Shown here: positions 1 through 9,319 of the stretch, in pieces
Numbering within the stretch: position 1 is the first letter of the stretch
How the letters are laid out: each line of letters starts with the position of its first letter
NCBI RefSeq assembly: GCF_002000025.1
Contig: NZ_MUZV01000004.1
Span: 1 to 64,000 of the forward strand
DNA from: Cognaticolwellia aestuarii
Lineage (GTDB): Bacteria > Pseudomonadota > Gammaproteobacteria > Enterobacterales > Alteromonadaceae
Reading direction: 5' to 3'
Length of the DNA: 64,000 nt
Program-made: the position numbers and the translations under genes
The notes under the pieces: model-generated
Seen by the model: the letters and a program-made list of their open reading frames with translations, nothing else
Database searches by the model: none
What the model was told of the DNA's origin: nothing

Positions 1-221
1 CAACCGCGTCGATGTTCAAAACTTTGGCCTGAATGCTTATCTTCACCACATAAAAACGCACGCCTGACACAGCGTGTCATACAGTGATAGTAAGGTGTAT
101 CCACTAAACTGATTTGTTGCTTTCTGGGGCTAGTCATCACGTATCTGATATAAATGAGAAAAGGTCATTTGAGCTTAGTCCATAGACTAAAATTGTTCAA
201 TTTGGAATGGGTGTCCTTTAA
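1..221. other. Left edge, no gene recognised
   Basis: I see no convincing coding region here. The only structure noticed is a short inverted repeat, TTAGTC (175-180) and GACTAA (185-190), with a 4-base spacer, close to the truncated left side of the IS110 fragment. A stop codon at 219-221 closes the transposase frame upstream. This may be the old insertion-sequence left end or unrelated DNA. Confidence 0.4.
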
Positions 222-821
222 ATTTTTCTTAAACACGCTGAGTCTTTAACAAGCGACAACGCTATCATCGGCCCCAACTTGTTATTGGTTGAATGCTTGG
301 TGGGTCAACTCAAACAATTAATGCTATCCATCGAACGTTTCGACCATGAAATTAAATCAATTTATAAACAACATAGCGACCGATTTATATTTGATAGTTT
401 GCCAGGGGCTGGTCCGCAAATGGCGCCAAGATTATTAGCGGCGATGGGCTCAAACCGTGAGCGTTATCAATCGAGTGAAGAGGTACAGAAATATGCGGGT
501 ATTGCACCAGTAACAGAACGCAGTGGCAAAAAAGAATGGATACATTGGCGCTACTCATGCACCACATTTTTACGGCAGACCTTTGTTGAATGGGCAGGTC
601 AATCAGTGCGATATTCATTTTGGGCCAAGGCTTATTATGAACAACAAAAAAGTAAAGGAAAGCCGCACAATACTATTATAAGAGCACTGGCTTTTAAGTG
701 GATAAGAATACTGTTTCGGTGTTGGAAAACGAAGACCGCGTATGATGAATCAACGTATTTAGAAGCCTTGAAACGTAAGGGCTCTCCCTTGTTGAAATAT
801 GCGATGGAAAGCAAGTTTTAG
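222..821 (+). pseudogene. IS110-family transposase, N-terminally truncated
   Basis: This is the C-terminal half of an IS110-family transposase, an enzyme that moves its insertion sequence by site-specific recombination. The Transposase_20 region is clear: residues around SLPGAGPQMAPRLL, the YAGIAPVTERSGKK segment, then RQTFVEWAGQS, ALAFKWIRILFRCW and a terminal RGSPLL. The N-terminal RuvC-like DEDD catalytic domain, roughly 150 residues in intact relatives, is missing. An in-frame stop at 219-221 closes the frame just upstream, and the first usable start is a TTG at 279. The element is therefore almost certainly inactive. Its right side ends next to the broken recombination site of an integron cassette. 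I am confident of the family, less so of the subgroup (IS110 proper or IS1111). Confidence 0.88.
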
Positions 822-859
822 GACTTGCGGTCCACCTCAGGGCGTGTTGTTATGTGTTT
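822..859 (-). repeat. Remnant of attC site of cassette B
   Basis: Read on the minus strand, the R''-like box CACATAAC is followed by AACACGCCCTGAGG, similar to the first half of VCR-type attC sites. The sequence then runs into the IS110 fragment. The matching second half was not found within the window. That suggests the insertion sequence, or a later deletion, broke the site. Confidence 0.5.
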
Positions 860-1075
860 TTACACTATCAATATGATTATTAAGAGTAAAGTACCAACAG
901 TTAGATAAATAAAGTTATTACCAAGACCTTTATTTTCTTCTTGTAAATCACCTTTCAACTTTAGAGCCTCTAGATTTGTGAGGTGTTTACAATGAGGACA
1001 TTTAGCCTCCCTCTTATTAAACTGTAAGCCGCATCTAGAACATTGTTTAGAGTGAATGTAGTACCGGGGAAAAAT
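860..1075 (-). CDS. Small zinc-ribbon, C-terminal membrane protein with possible ATT start
   Basis: This cassette gene of about 71 codons is not opened by a standard start. The translation carries CSRCG and CPHC, two CxxC pairs 14 residues apart that form a zinc ribbon. A charged segment follows, then a C-terminal hydrophobic helix ending at a TAA (860-862). No ATG, GTG or TTG occurs between the upstream in-frame TAG and the cysteines. A GGAG sequence lies 8 bases before the ATT codon at 1073-1075, which is ideal spacing, so I chose that codon. ATT starts are known for infC and pcnB. The alternative is a decayed start in a dying gene. Function is unknown; the architecture suggests a membrane-anchored zinc-binding protein. 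Confidence 0.55.
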   Translation of the reverse strand: MFPRYYIHSKQCSRCGLQFNKREAKCPHCKHLTNLEALKLKGDLQEENKGLGNNFIYLTVGTLLLIIILIV

Positions 1076-1100
1076 TTTAATTACTCCAAACTAGAGAAAC

Positions 1101-1193
1101 ACATAACGCTATTTTAAGCTGCAAATTAGAGTTGGTTATAATCGCGAAGCGATTACCAGCTGTAATTTGTCTGCTTGAAAATTCTTGTTAGCA
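1101..1193 (-). repeat. attC-like recombination site of cassette A
   Basis: This is a 93-bp imperfect palindrome. Its outer boxes on the minus strand are R'' TGCTAAC (1187-1193) and R' GTTATGT (1101-1107). Inner complementary arms include CAAATTA with TAATTTG, and a tight TAATCGC/GCGATTA stem-loop around 1139-1155. Unpaired bases interrupt the arms, as in real attC sites, where they set strand choice for the integrase. Boundaries follow the G/TT rule. Confidence 0.68.
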
Positions 1194-1202
1194 ATATAAA
1201 TT

Positions 1203-1586
1203 TCAGTTGCGCGCCTTAACTTCGACAGTGTATTTCCACATATCTGCCTCATCATCACCAAGTTCAATACTCGCACTACCACCTTCAGTACTGAGAACAA
1301 ATTCCGGCATGTCCATATAAGACTCGCCGTCTTCGTTAATACAAGACATTTGCCCTTCTAGCAAAATAGCCGTTTCATCTTCCTGCGAGATCATCCCCGA
1401 ATAAGTACAATCCCCCGTTTGAGTCGTTCCTTTATGACCAAAAGAAAGAATTTCGAAAGATGGAAAATTCAGCATAGATTTCGCATCTTTCACAATAACC
1501 GATACCTCATAGCTACTTGCTGAAAGCGTTAAACCGGGGAACCCGAATAACAGTAAAGCTAATATCTTAGTTCTCATATGACTCAA
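1203..1586 (-). CDS. Secreted hypothetical protein (cassette gene)
   Basis: I do not recognise this 127-residue protein. It begins with a typical signal peptide (residues about 4-23, hydrophobic ILALLLFGFPGLTLSA, then a likely cleavage near SAS). The mature part is a small acidic domain rich in beta-type sequence, with two cysteines in GDCTY and MSCINE that could form a disulphide in the periplasm. The start is uncertain: a TTG at 1586 lies 4 bases after GGAGG, while the ATG three codons later lies 13 bases after it. It is the only gene in cassette A. The short leader before it and the attC immediately after its stop are typical of integron cassettes, whose genes are mostly of unknown function. 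Confidence 0.7.
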   Translation of the reverse strand: MSHMRTKILALLLFGFPGLTLSASSYEVSVIVKDAKSMLNFPSFEILSFGHKGTTQTGDCTYSGMISQEDETAILLEGQMSCINEDGESYMDMPEFVLSTEGGSASIELGDDEADMWKYTVEVKARN

Positions 1587-1606
1587 TTTACCTCCATATT
1601 GCTAAC

Positions 1607-2276
1607 AGCTTATTATGAGGAAATAATCCTTGTTTAAACAAGGAAAAAATCCTTCTTTCATATTTTTATGATAATCAAAACATACCTGATTTATTCACTG
1701 CCTACAATAAGTTACTAATAAAACATCTCGTTATGCCAAAGACATAAACGAGAATATTTCCTTTTTATTGGATGAAAGCAGGAAACTACACAGAACTGTA
1801 TAAATAAACAGTTAAATTATTAACTCTCTTTTTCTTACCCATATTAAAGAGCAGATGTGGACATAAAGGTATGCAAAACACACTATCGAGTCTTATTTAT
1901 ATTGGATAAAAGTGTTTATCATTTTTAATAAAAGAAATAAAAGGAGGCAATGTCGACTTAAGCAATAAGCACCAAAGTAAGCTGTATTTCACTGATTATA
2001 AAGAGCCAAGAGAGCGATGAGTCGATTACAGGTTAACAATATATAAACTATTTACTCTGTTCTACAATGGTGATGATTCATTCAAATCCTGCCGCCCTGT
2101 TAACGTTTACTGCTGTTTCCTTGCTATACGTTTTTACATCAATACTTTTTTATTTGATGATTGTGCTGCCTTTCACCATAACAATCCAAAACTTTAACAG
2201 TGTTTTATTAATAATTTAGGACAAGTATCCATCTAATTTTTGCAGTAGCTATTCAGTTTTTTGGGCTAGGCTGATT
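1607..2276. other. Long intergenic stretch without a recognised gene
   Basis: No convincing protein gene was found on either strand in this AT-rich stretch. If the cassettes still had an integrase, it would be expected here reading to the right, and none is present. A hairpin with arms TCTCGTTATG and CATAAACGAGA (one bulged base) lies near 1726-1753. A 50-codon hydrophobic plus-strand frame at 2067-2219 lacks a ribosome binding site and was not accepted as a gene. Confidence 0.5.
1627..1644. repeat. Perfect 18-bp palindrome
   Basis: TCCTTGTTTAAACAAGGA is a perfect inverted repeat with no spacer, just upstream of cassette A. It could be a protein-binding site or a terminator stem, but there is no clear T-run on the side expected for either flanking gene. 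Confidence 0.5.
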
Positions 2277-3017
2277 TTATATAAAGGTTTGACTTACCAA
2301 TGCGATTGCAATGAAAGACAGTAGTATTTTTAGTATTGTTTTATAATGATGTTCACTGATGATTGCTTTAAGTTTGATACCTAATGGCAGAAAAACGATA
2401 ACAATGACTAGTACCAGTGTTGAGCTGTAAATGGTTTCGGTAGTAAATTTAAGACTGACTGTAAACAAAACCAGCTGTACAAGTTTTCCGAATAAAAAAC
2501 AAAGATTGGTTGATTGTATGATTTCACTTTTTGATTGGCCTGATTCAAGCGAGTACATAATGAGTGTCGGAGCCATAACATTCGTTAAGCCTCCTAAAAA
2601 TCCTGATACTAAACCGAAAATTACTTTAGAGATCTCTGGGTGTTTTCCGATCCAATGAAATCTTACTTTAAATGTATCCGTAATTAAGTAAATCACAATC
2701 GCTAAAGCAAGAATAACTTTGAATATTGGGGTATCAAATTGGATTAAAAAAACTGTACCAAATAAACTACCAAAAGCAGTATAAGCAACTAACTTGTAAT
2801 GTTTTTTAATGGCTTTGAAAACTTTACCTTCAGATTTTATGCTGACTACATTAATAAATATATTTGGAATAATCGTCAGCATTATTGCTGTTTGCACATC
2901 AGTGAGTAGAGCAAGCAATGGTGTTGCTAACATTGGAAATCCAAAACCAATACTGCCATGAACAAGCGCAGCAAAACCACAGATAGTAGTGAAATATAAA
3001 ATCAACTCAAAATTCAT
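2277..3017 (-). CDS. Sulfite exporter TauE/SafE (TSUP) family permease
   Basis: This integral inner-membrane protein of 246 residues belongs to the TSUP family (TauE/SafE), which moves small sulfur or organic anions such as sulfite, sulfoacetate or taurine-derived compounds. About seven to eight hydrophobic helices are visible. The two family half-motifs appear as HGSIGFGFPMLATPLL near residues 20-35 and VSGFLGGLTNVMAPTLIMY near 137-155. Length matches the family (about 250). It stands alone: metH lies upstream on the same strand but is separated by a terminator and more than 260 bases. The substrate cannot be read from the sequence. Confidence 0.85.
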   Translation of the reverse strand: MNFELILYFTTICGFAALVHGSIGFGFPMLATPLLALLTDVQTAIMLTIIPNIFINVVSIKSEGKVFKAIKKHYKLVAYTAFGSLFGTVFLIQFDTPIFKVILALAIVIYLITDTFKVRFHWIGKHPEISKVIFGLVSGFLGGLTNVMAPTLIMYSLESGQSKSEIIQSTNLCFLFGKLVQLVLFTVSLKFTTETIYSSTLVLVIVIVFLPLGIKLKAIISEHHYKTILKILLSFIAIALVSQTFI

Positions 3018-3198
3018 AAATACCTAATGCTAATGTGATGTTCTTTGCCGACTAACAAAATCCGAAAGGTTACTCATTTTTATGTTATTTTTGATTAAAA
3101 AATGTTATCTGCATTATTTTATTTTCATAATTAATGTTTTGTAGGGCACTCTAAATCAACAACCTAAAAGTCACTAAACTTTATCCGCATACCATCAT

Positions 3199-3233
3199 AA
3201 AAAATGACATAACCCATAGAGTGATGTCATTTT
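3199..3233 (-). terminator. Rho-independent terminator after metH
   Basis: Arms AAAATGACAT (3201-3210) and ATGTCATTTT (3224-3233) enclose a 13-base loop. On the minus strand the second arm runs into a TTTTTT tract. It lies about 50 bases past the metH stop. Confidence 0.7.
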
Positions 3234-3281
3234 GATATTTTTATCAAACGTGTCTAGCGCAGAGTAACACAGTAAAATAAA

Positions 3282-6200
3282 TTACGATGGCTCATAATCT
3301 AAATTTGCCGACAGCCAACGCTCCGCTTGTGGCATGGTCATTTCTTTTCGGGCGGCGTAACTTTCTACTTGGTCTTGTGCTACTTTAGCTACCGCGAAGT
3401 ATTTAGACTCTGGGTGGGCAAAGTACCAACCACTTACCGCTGCCCCTGGCCACATGGCAAAGCTTGAGGTTAGTTCCATACCAATGTTTTCTTCAACATT
3501 AAGCAGCTGCCACAACAAACCTTTTTCGGTATGCTCTGGGCAGGCAGGATAACCGGGTGCGGGTCGAATGCCTTGGTATTTTTCACGAATTAAATCGTCG
3601 TTCTCTAAGTTTTCGTCTGGCGCATAACCCCAATATTCTTTACGAATTTTCTCGTGTAGATACTCAGCGCTTGCTTCGGCTAATCGGTCGGCCACGGCTT
3701 TAATTAAAATGCTGTTGTAGTCGTCGTGCTCAGCATCGAAGGCTTTGACTAAGTCTTCTACGCCAAAACCTGCCGATACCGCAAATGCGCCAACATAATC
3801 GTTAACACCTGAGGCTTTATCGGCCACGTAATCGGCTAAACAGCGGTTAAATTGCCCTGCTGGCTTTTTACTTTGCTGACGTAGCTGGTGCAGCTTCATT
3901 AGTTTTTCCGTGCGTGAATCATCAGTATAAAGTTGTAAATCATCTTGTTCACGATTGGCAGGAAACAAGCCAAACACGGCTTTTGCGGTTAGTTTTTTAT
4001 TGTTGATAACATCGTCCAACATGGCGTTGGCGTCATTAAACAATTTAGTTGCTTCTTCGCCGATAACTTCATGTTTCAATATTAACGGATACTTACCCGA
4101 TAACTGCCAAGTCATGAAAAACGGTGTCCAATCGATATAGTTTCTAACAATGTTCAAATCGATATTATCAAGCACACTGACGCCTAATTTATTCGGCACT
4201 TTCGGCGTGTAGCCCTCAAATGAAATTTGCACGGCATTCGCCCGTGCGTCTTTTAATGAAATTAAACTTGAACGCGGGCCTTTTTTATAATGGCGTTCGC
4301 GCACTTTTACGTATTCAGCATTTTGGCGCTCTATAAAAGCGTTTCTGTGCTCGTCAGAAAGTAAGGTACTAACTACCGATACTGAGCGCGATGCGTTCGG
4401 TACATACACCACAGGATGATCATACTGCGGCGCTATTTTCACCGCTGTATGAGCTTTTGAAGTGGTTGCGCCACCAATTAGTAACGGCAGGTCAAAGTTT
4501 TGTCGCTTCATTTCTTTGGCAACATGCACCATTTCGTCAAGCGATGGCGTAATTAAGCCCGACAAGCCGATAATATCGACCTTTTCTTCGCGGGCAACGC
4601 GTAATATGTCTTCACACGATACCATTACGCCTAAGTCGATAATTTCGTAGTTATTACATTGCAGCACCACACCAACAATGTTTTTGCCAATGTCGTGAAC
4701 ATCGCCTTTTACTGTCGCTAGTAATACTTTACCGTTAGATTTAACTTCGGTTTTTTCTGCCTCAATAAACGGGTTTAAATGCGCTACCGCTTGTTTCATT
4801 ACCCGCGCAGATTTAACCACCTGGGGTAAAAACATTTCACCTGCACCAAATAAATCTCCTACCACATTCATGCCGTCCATTAACGGCCCTTCAATAACAT
4901 CTAAAGGTCGCTTAGCTTCTAATCGTGCTGCTTCGGTATCTTCAATAATAAATTCGTTAATACCTTTAACTAAAGAGTATTCAAGGCGTTTGTTGACCGC
5001 TAATTCACGCCATGAAAGATCGGCTTTACTGTTTTGGCTTCCGGCTTGGCCACGAAATTCTTGGGCTATATCTAATAAACGTTCGGTAGCACCATCGTCT
5101 GAGTTCTGAATAACATCTTCAACTGCTAAGCGCAGGTTGTCAGGAATATCAGAATAAATCGCTAATTGCCCAGCGTTAACTATGCCCATGTCCATACCCT
5201 TTTTTATTGCATGATAAAGAAATACCGCATGAATCGCTTCACGTACTGGGTTATTGCCACGGAACGAAAATGACACGTTAGATACGCCGCCTGAGATCAT
5301 AGCGTGGGGTAAGTTTTGCTTAATATCGCCTACCGCTTCAATAAAGTCGCGTGCGTAGTTGTTGTGCTCTTCAATACCTGTAGCTACAGCAAAAATATTC
5401 GGGTCGAAGATAATATCTTCTGCTGGAAAACCAATTTCATGCACCAAAATTTGATAAGCACGCTTACATATCTCAAATTTTCGCTCACGTGTGTCGGCTT
5501 GGCCTTTTTCGTCAAACGCCATAATAATAACCGCAGCGCCGTAACGACGTAGCAATTCGGCTTGTTCGCGAAAGTTATCTTCGCCCTCTTTTAAACTAAT
5601 GGAGTTAACCACCCCTTTACCTTGAATGCATTTAAGGCCCGCTTCTAAAATATCCCATTTAGACGAGTCGAGCATAATTGGCACTTTGGCGATATCTGGC
5701 TCGCCGGCAATTAAGTTTAAAAAGCGTACCATGGCGGATTTTGAATCCAACATGCCTTCATCCATGTTGATATCAATAATTTGCGCGCCGTTTTCAACTT
5801 GCTGTAAAGCAACAGCAATGGCTTGTTCGTAGTTTTCTTCGGTAATTAAGCGTTTAAAAATAGCCGAGCCAGTAACATTGGTGCGTTCGCCAACGTTAAC
5901 AAACAAGCTGTCTTCTTTAATGGTTAGCGCTTCTAGCCCCGATAAACGACAGGCAATTTCTTTCGGCTTAATTTCACGCGGCGCAATGTTAGCCACGGCA
6001 TCAGCCATGCCTTTTATATGATCAGGTGTGGTACCACAACAGCCGCCAATAATATTTAAAAAGCCAGATTTTGCCCATTCAGCAACATGTCGGTCCATCT
6101 CTTCAACGGTAAAGTCATATTCACCAAAGGCGTTGGGTAAACCGGCATTAGGATGAGCAGAAACAGCCACATCAGAAATACGGCTTAATTCTTCAACATA

Positions 6201-7004
6201 TTGGCGTAACTCAACTGGGCCAAGTGCACAGTTTAAACCAAATGAAATCGGCTTAGCGTGGCGAAGCGAGTTATAAAAAGCTTCGGTGGTTTGGCCTGAT
6301 AATGTGCGCCCAGAGGCATCGGTAATGGTGCCTGAAATCATGACAGGAAAACGCTCGCCGCGAGCTTCAAATACGGTTTCAACGGCAAAAATAGCTGCTT
6401 TTGCATTTAAGGTATCGAATATAGTTTCGATTAAAATAATGTCACTGCCGCCATCAAGCAAGGCGTTAGTTGATTCAATATAAGCGTCTTTTAGTTCATC
6501 AAAGGTAACATTACGATACGCTGGGTCATTAACATCAGGCGATATTGAGCAGGTACGGTTTGTTGGCCCTAACACACCGGCAACAAAGCGCGGTTTATCG
6601 GGGTTTTGTGCGGTAAATTCGTCAGCCACTTCACGGGCTAATTGCGCTGCCGCTAAGTTAATAGCTGCGCTGTAACCTGCCATGTCGTAATCGGCCATGG
6701 CAATGGTGGTGGCATTAAAGGTGTTAGTTTCAAGAATATCAGCGCCAGCGACTAAATATTCACGGTGAATGGCTTTAATCACCTCAGGCTGGGTTAGCAC
6801 TAACATATCGTTATTGCCTTTAACATCACTGTGCCAGTCAGAAAACTGCTCGCCGCGATAGTCTTGCTCTTCAAATTTATACGCTTGGATCATAGTACCC
6901 ATTGCGCCATCTAAAATAAGAATGCGTTTATCTAACTGCGCTTGTAATAAGCCATAAGAAGCTGATTGCACAACTTTTGTTTGAGAATTTTCTAATTTAG
7001 ACAC
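3282..7004 (-). CDS. metH: Cobalamin-dependent methionine synthase
   Basis: MetH transfers a methyl group from 5-methyltetrahydrofolate to homocysteine through methylcobalamin, the last step of methionine synthesis in the cytoplasm. All four modules are present in order: the homocysteine domain with zinc cysteines in NCALG and GGCCGTT; the folate domain ([12 protein letters not shown]); the B12 cap and Rossmann domains with DVHDIGKNI, whose histidine is the lower cobalt ligand; and the C-terminal S-adenosylmethionine reactivation domain ([12 protein letters not shown]). I chose the GTG at 7002-7004 because AGGA lies 7 bases upstream, while the ATG 13 codons earlier has no ribosome binding site. 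The resulting 1240 residues are close to the E. coli enzyme (1227). The start overlaps the metA stop by 8 bases, so translation is probably coupled. Confidence 0.97.
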   Translation of the reverse strand: MSKLENSQTKVVQSASYGLLQAQLDKRILILDGAMGTMIQAYKFEEQDYRGEQFSDWHSDVKGNNDMLVLTQPEVIKAIHREYLVAGADILETNTFNATTIAMADYDMAGYSAAINLAAAQLAREVADEFTAQNPDKPRFVAGVLGPTNRTCSISPDVNDPAYRNVTFDELKDAYIESTNALLDGGSDIILIETIFDTLNAKAAIFAVETVFEARGERFPVMISGTITDASGRTLSGQTTEAFYNSLRHAKPISFGLNCALGPVELRQYVEELSRISDVAVSAHPNAGLPNAFGEYDFTVEEMDRHVAEWAKSGFLNIIGGCCGTTPDHIKGMADAVANIAPREIKPKEIACRLSGLEALTIKEDSLFVNVGERTNVTGSAIFKRLITEENYEQAIAVALQQVENGAQIIDINMDEGMLDSKSAMVRFLNLIAGEPDIAKVPIMLDSSKWDILEAGLKCIQGKGVVNSISLKEGEDNFREQAELLRRYGAAVIIMAFDEKGQADTRERKFEICKRAYQILVHEIGFPAEDIIFDPNIFAVATGIEEHNNYARDFIEAVGDIKQNLPHAMISGGVSNVSFSFRGNNPVREAIHAVFLYHAIKKGMDMGIVNAGQLAIYSDIPDNLRLAVEDVIQNSDDGATERLLDIAQEFRGQAGSQNSKADLSWRELAVNKRLEYSLVKGINEFIIEDTEAARLEAKRPLDVIEGPLMDGMNVVGDLFGAGEMFLPQVVKSARVMKQAVAHLNPFIEAEKTEVKSNGKVLLATVKGDVHDIGKNIVGVVLQCNNYEIIDLGVMVSCEDILRVAREEKVDIIGLSGLITPSLDEMVHVAKEMKRQNFDLPLLIGGATTSKAHTAVKIAPQYDHPVVYVPNASRSVSVVSTLLSDEHRNAFIERQNAEYVKVRERHYKKGPRSSLISLKDARANAVQISFEGYTPKVPNKLGVSVLDNIDLNIVRNYIDWTPFFMTWQLSGKYPLILKHEVIGEEATKLFNDANAMLDDVINNKKLTAKAVFGLFPANREQDDLQLYTDDSRTEKLMKLHQLRQQSKKPAGQFNRCLADYVADKASGVNDYVGAFAVSAGFGVEDLVKAFDAEHDDYNSILIKAVADRLAEASAEYLHEKIRKEYWGYAPDENLENDDLIREKYQGIRPAPGYPACPEHTEKGLLWQLLNVEENIGMELTSSFAMWPGAAVSGWYFAHPESKYFAVAKVAQDQVESYAARKEMTMPQAERWLSANLDYEPS

Positions 7005-7947
7005 GAGATTTTCCTGGATGAATAGCTTTAATATGGTCTGCATCTAATTGATACGGCGTAATTTGATAAACGTAATAGTTTAACCAATTGGTAAAAAGCA
7101 AACTTCCATGACTGCGCCAGGTATTGGCCACATCGCTTTTTGGGTTGTTATCGCTAAAATAATGTTCAGGTACGGCGACCTTGCCACCCGCATCAAGATC
7201 ACGAAAATATTCGTCGCTTAATGTTGATGCGTCATATTCGGGGTGGCCAGTAAGATAAACCTGCTGCTTATTTTTACTGGCGGCTAAATAAACACCAGCG
7301 TCAGCCGACTCGGCTAATATTTCTATGTTATCAAGTGATTGATAATCGCTTTTATCGATATAACCATAACGAGAATGTGGCACGTTAAAGCTTTCGTCAA
7401 AACCTCGCGTGAGTTGATCATTCGGCTTTAAACAACGATGGCGGTAAACACCAAAAAGCTTTTGCTCGCGTAAATGTCGCTTTAACCCGTAATGATGATA
7501 AAGCGCAGCATGTGCTGCCCAACAAGAAAACATGGTGGAGGTGACGTTTTGCTCTGCCCAGTCAAACACTTGGCAAATTTTGTCCCAAAAAGTTACCTGC
7601 TGATAATCGAGTAATGCTAATGGCGCACCTGTAATGATCAAACCATCATACTGCTTATGCTTAATATCATCGAATAAGCGATAAAAGTTATCTAAATGTG
7701 CTTGCGGTGTATTTTTAGATTCATTGGCGTGAATACGTACAAATTCAACATTAATTTGTAACGGCGTATTCGCCAACATACGCAAAATTTGCACTTCAGT
7801 TTCAATTTTATTAGGCATTAAGTTAAGAATGGCTACTTCCATTGGTCGTATTTCTTGATCGGCAGCACGACGTTCAGACATCACAAAAATATTTTCATGA
7901 TCTAAAATCGTCAAAGCTGGCAGTTCATTGGGGATCTTAATGGGCAT
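6997..7947 (-). CDS. metA: Homoserine O-succinyltransferase
   Basis: MetA acylates homoserine, committing it to methionine. Its 316 residues align without gaps to E. coli numbering at the key sites: catalytic Cys142 in [16 protein letters not shown], the YLTGHPEYD segment with the catalytic His and Glu, and the N-terminal [21 protein letters not shown] core. Residue 111, which sets acyl-donor choice (Gly in the E. coli succinyltransferase, Glu in acetyl-using enzymes), is Ala here (GAPLALLDY). A small residue favours succinyl-CoA but has not been shown here. It is the first gene of a metA-metH unit, and MetJ-type operator repeats lie about 110 bases upstream of the start. Methionine repression is therefore likely. 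Confidence 0.96.
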   Translation of the reverse strand: MPIKIPNELPALTILDHENIFVMSERRAADQEIRPMEVAILNLMPNKIETEVQILRMLANTPLQINVEFVRIHANESKNTPQAHLDNFYRLFDDIKHKQYDGLIITGAPLALLDYQQVTFWDKICQVFDWAEQNVTSTMFSCWAAHAALYHHYGLKRHLREQKLFGVYRHRCLKPNDQLTRGFDESFNVPHSRYGYIDKSDYQSLDNIEILAESADAGVYLAASKNKQQVYLTGHPEYDASTLSDEYFRDLDAGGKVAVPEHYFSDNNPKSDVANTWRSHGSLLFTNWLNYYVYQITPYQLDADHIKAIHPGKSRV

Positions 7948-8054
7948 AGCACTAACCTAATATCAAATATTCTCAAAGTATAAAATAACGCTGGAAAACA
8001 GCATTATTACTCACAAATTTTATCTGTCTATAATGTGACTTGGATTTCTAGCTA

Positions 8055-8089
8055 TGTCAACCTCTAAACGTATAGACGTCTAAATGTTT
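8055..8089 (-). promoter_or_regulatory. metA promoter with MetJ operator (MET boxes)
   Basis: A perfect MET box, AGACGTCT, is at 8074-8081. The adjoining 8-bp registers hold partial boxes: 8066-8073 (6 of 8), 8058-8065 (5 of 8) and 8082-8089 (5 of 8). That is the tandem arrangement MetJ binds cooperatively. On the minus strand a consensus -35 TTGACA (8055-8060) touches the array, so bound MetJ would block the polymerase. The -10 is weaker, near 8032-8038. Confidence 0.82.
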
Positions 8090-8097
8090 TTTTTATA

Positions 8098-8472
8098 ATA
8101 AATCAGTTTTATTTATTAAGACGATAATTCGGCTGGAGGAGCTCATGATGAAATGACAAAAGTAAAGTAGTGTTCAAGCAAACAAAATCAATAACTCGTT
8201 CGAGGTTTAATGGACTAGTGAATTTACAGAAACTGAACTTACGAATAGCGCTATATCAGCTGAAGCTGAACGTTTTCAAATATAATATATTGCAGAGAAG
8301 ACGCGCTCTAGGCAGGTAGGTTTTTAATAAAAATTACACGTTGATTTGTTAGCACCTAAAGGTTATACACCTTAGGAAATATGCATGGTACTGTAATAAA
8401 TATTAAAATAGTTAGCTTAAGCGCTTACCAATAAACACAACGCTATTAATAAACAATTAAGCTCAGCGCGAG
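8098..8472. other. Intergenic, no gene accepted
   Basis: This AT-rich stretch lies upstream of metA and downstream of the small membrane protein gene. A plus-strand frame with coding-like composition near 8217-8330 is broken by stops and may be a decayed gene, but I cannot identify it. Confidence 0.4.
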
Positions 8473-8793
8473 TTACTTTTTACGGTACTTAACATAACCA
8501 TAAACGTAGTTTAACAACACAGCTATAACTAGTAGCAAAACACTGGAAGACATCTGTTTTTCACTCAAAAGATTTAAGTGCCAAAAGTAAGCGATAATGG
8601 TCAAACATATCGCAAATAGTAACAGACTTATCCCGATACTTTTTACAAAAGCTTTCGGCTTAGAGAAACTCCCCTCTTTGTAGCCAGTAATAAGACCCCT
8701 ACGCCCTTTGAAAATAATCAAATAACCACAAATAGCACAAGGTAAAATGGCAAATGCTAAAATAAATAAAGCTTCTATTATCGACTCAAGCAT
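8473..8793 (-). CDS. Small membrane protein, possibly DUF3784-like
   Basis: This protein of about 106 residues has three predicted membrane helices: an N-terminal helix ending before FKGRRGLITGYKEGSF, and two C-terminal helices. The glycine/arginine loop followed by GYKEGS resembles DUF3784-type proteins, but the match is weak. I chose the ATG at 8791-8793 because AAGGA precedes it by about 9 bases; the frame is open 14 codons further with no good signal. The C-terminus is basic (KYRKK) and probably cytoplasmic. Function is unknown. The next gene upstream on the same strand is another small membrane protein about 115 bases away, so the two may be co-transcribed. Confidence 0.7.
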   Translation of the reverse strand: MLESIIEALFILAFAILPCAICGYLIIFKGRRGLITGYKEGSFSKPKAFVKSIGISLLLFAICLTIIAYFWHLNLLSEKQMSSSVLLLVIAVLLNYVYGYVKYRKK

Positions 8794-8908
8794 AACGCAC
8801 TTCCTTGATGCTACCGTTAAGCCTAAGCTCAACAAAAACAGTAAATCAATTAACTAAAATCAGGCAAACAGACTCTTAGTCTTGTTGTAGCCTAACAACC
8901 AATATTTT

Positions 8909-9214
8909 TTATATCATACTGACAAAAATAAGCACAAAAGCTAACAGTAAATATTTAATACTATCCCTTGAAAAGGTGATCTTAGATTGAAACCAAGTTT
9001 TAACAGGCACAATTAACAACATCGGCGACAACAACAAAGCCCTAAATAGGGCTAATGTACCAACGGCTCCAGCTAACTCACCAAAATCAATAACCTTAGA
9101 TTGATAAAACTGCAGCGCATAAGTCAGTACAACAAGTGCCATAAAGCCTTTGATAAGCCTTGTACTGCGTTGGACTTTACTGATTTGGCTTTTCGATAAA
9201 CTCAAATCTTCCAT
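8909..9214 (-). CDS. Small hypothetical membrane protein
   Basis: Not recognised. The 101 residues comprise a polar, basic N-terminal segment of about 20 residues, a first hydrophobic helix (about 24-40), a second around residues 46-70, and a C-terminal helix (about 86-101) ending directly at the stop. It lies between another small membrane protein and a small HTH regulator on the same strand, about 105 bases from the latter. The three could form a loose transcription unit, with the regulator as first gene. No catalytic motif or signal peptide is visible. Confidence 0.6.
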   Translation of the reverse strand: MEDLSLSKSQISKVQRSTRLIKGFMALVVLTYALQFYQSKVIDFGELAGAVGTLALFRALLLSPMLLIVPVKTWFQSKITFSRDSIKYLLLAFVLIFVSMI

Positions 9215-9319
9215 AATATAAGCTCCATAATGATCTCACAGGTCATAAAGTTGGCTATCACTAAGTTAGTGGCAATAATAAAAGCCAACAGTATGTTGAA
9301 TTATTTATATAATTTACTA

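Larger units (their letters stand above)
849..1606 (-). mobile_element. Two integron-type gene cassettes (integrase not seen)
   Basis: Two minus-strand genes are each enclosed by a perfect 11-bp inverted repeat: GTTATGTGTTT (849-859) with AAACACATAAC (1097-1107), and GTTAGCAATAT (1187-1197) with ATATTGCTAAC (1596-1606). This is the pattern expected of integron cassettes, where the first bases after the G/TT crossover point complement the R'' box of the cassette's own attC. Inferred cassette A is about 1107-1605. Cassette B starts at 1106, and its attC is interrupted by the IS110 fragment. No intI gene lies in the window, so this could be a cassette cluster without an integrase or the edge of an integron extending to the left. 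Confidence 0.7.

Noticed and set aside
1726-1753. Hairpin TCTCGTTATG / CATAAACGAGA considered as a second attC or a terminator
   Set aside because: No matching outer boxes for an attC and no T-run for a terminator.
2067-2219. 50-codon hydrophobic plus-strand frame starting at an ATG
   Set aside because: There is no ribosome binding site and no recognisable family; AT-rich DNA easily produces such hydrophobic frames.
8217-8330. Coding-like segment with repeated Glu/Ala/Thr codons
   Set aside because: Broken by in-frame stops in every reading; at most a decayed gene that I cannot identify.
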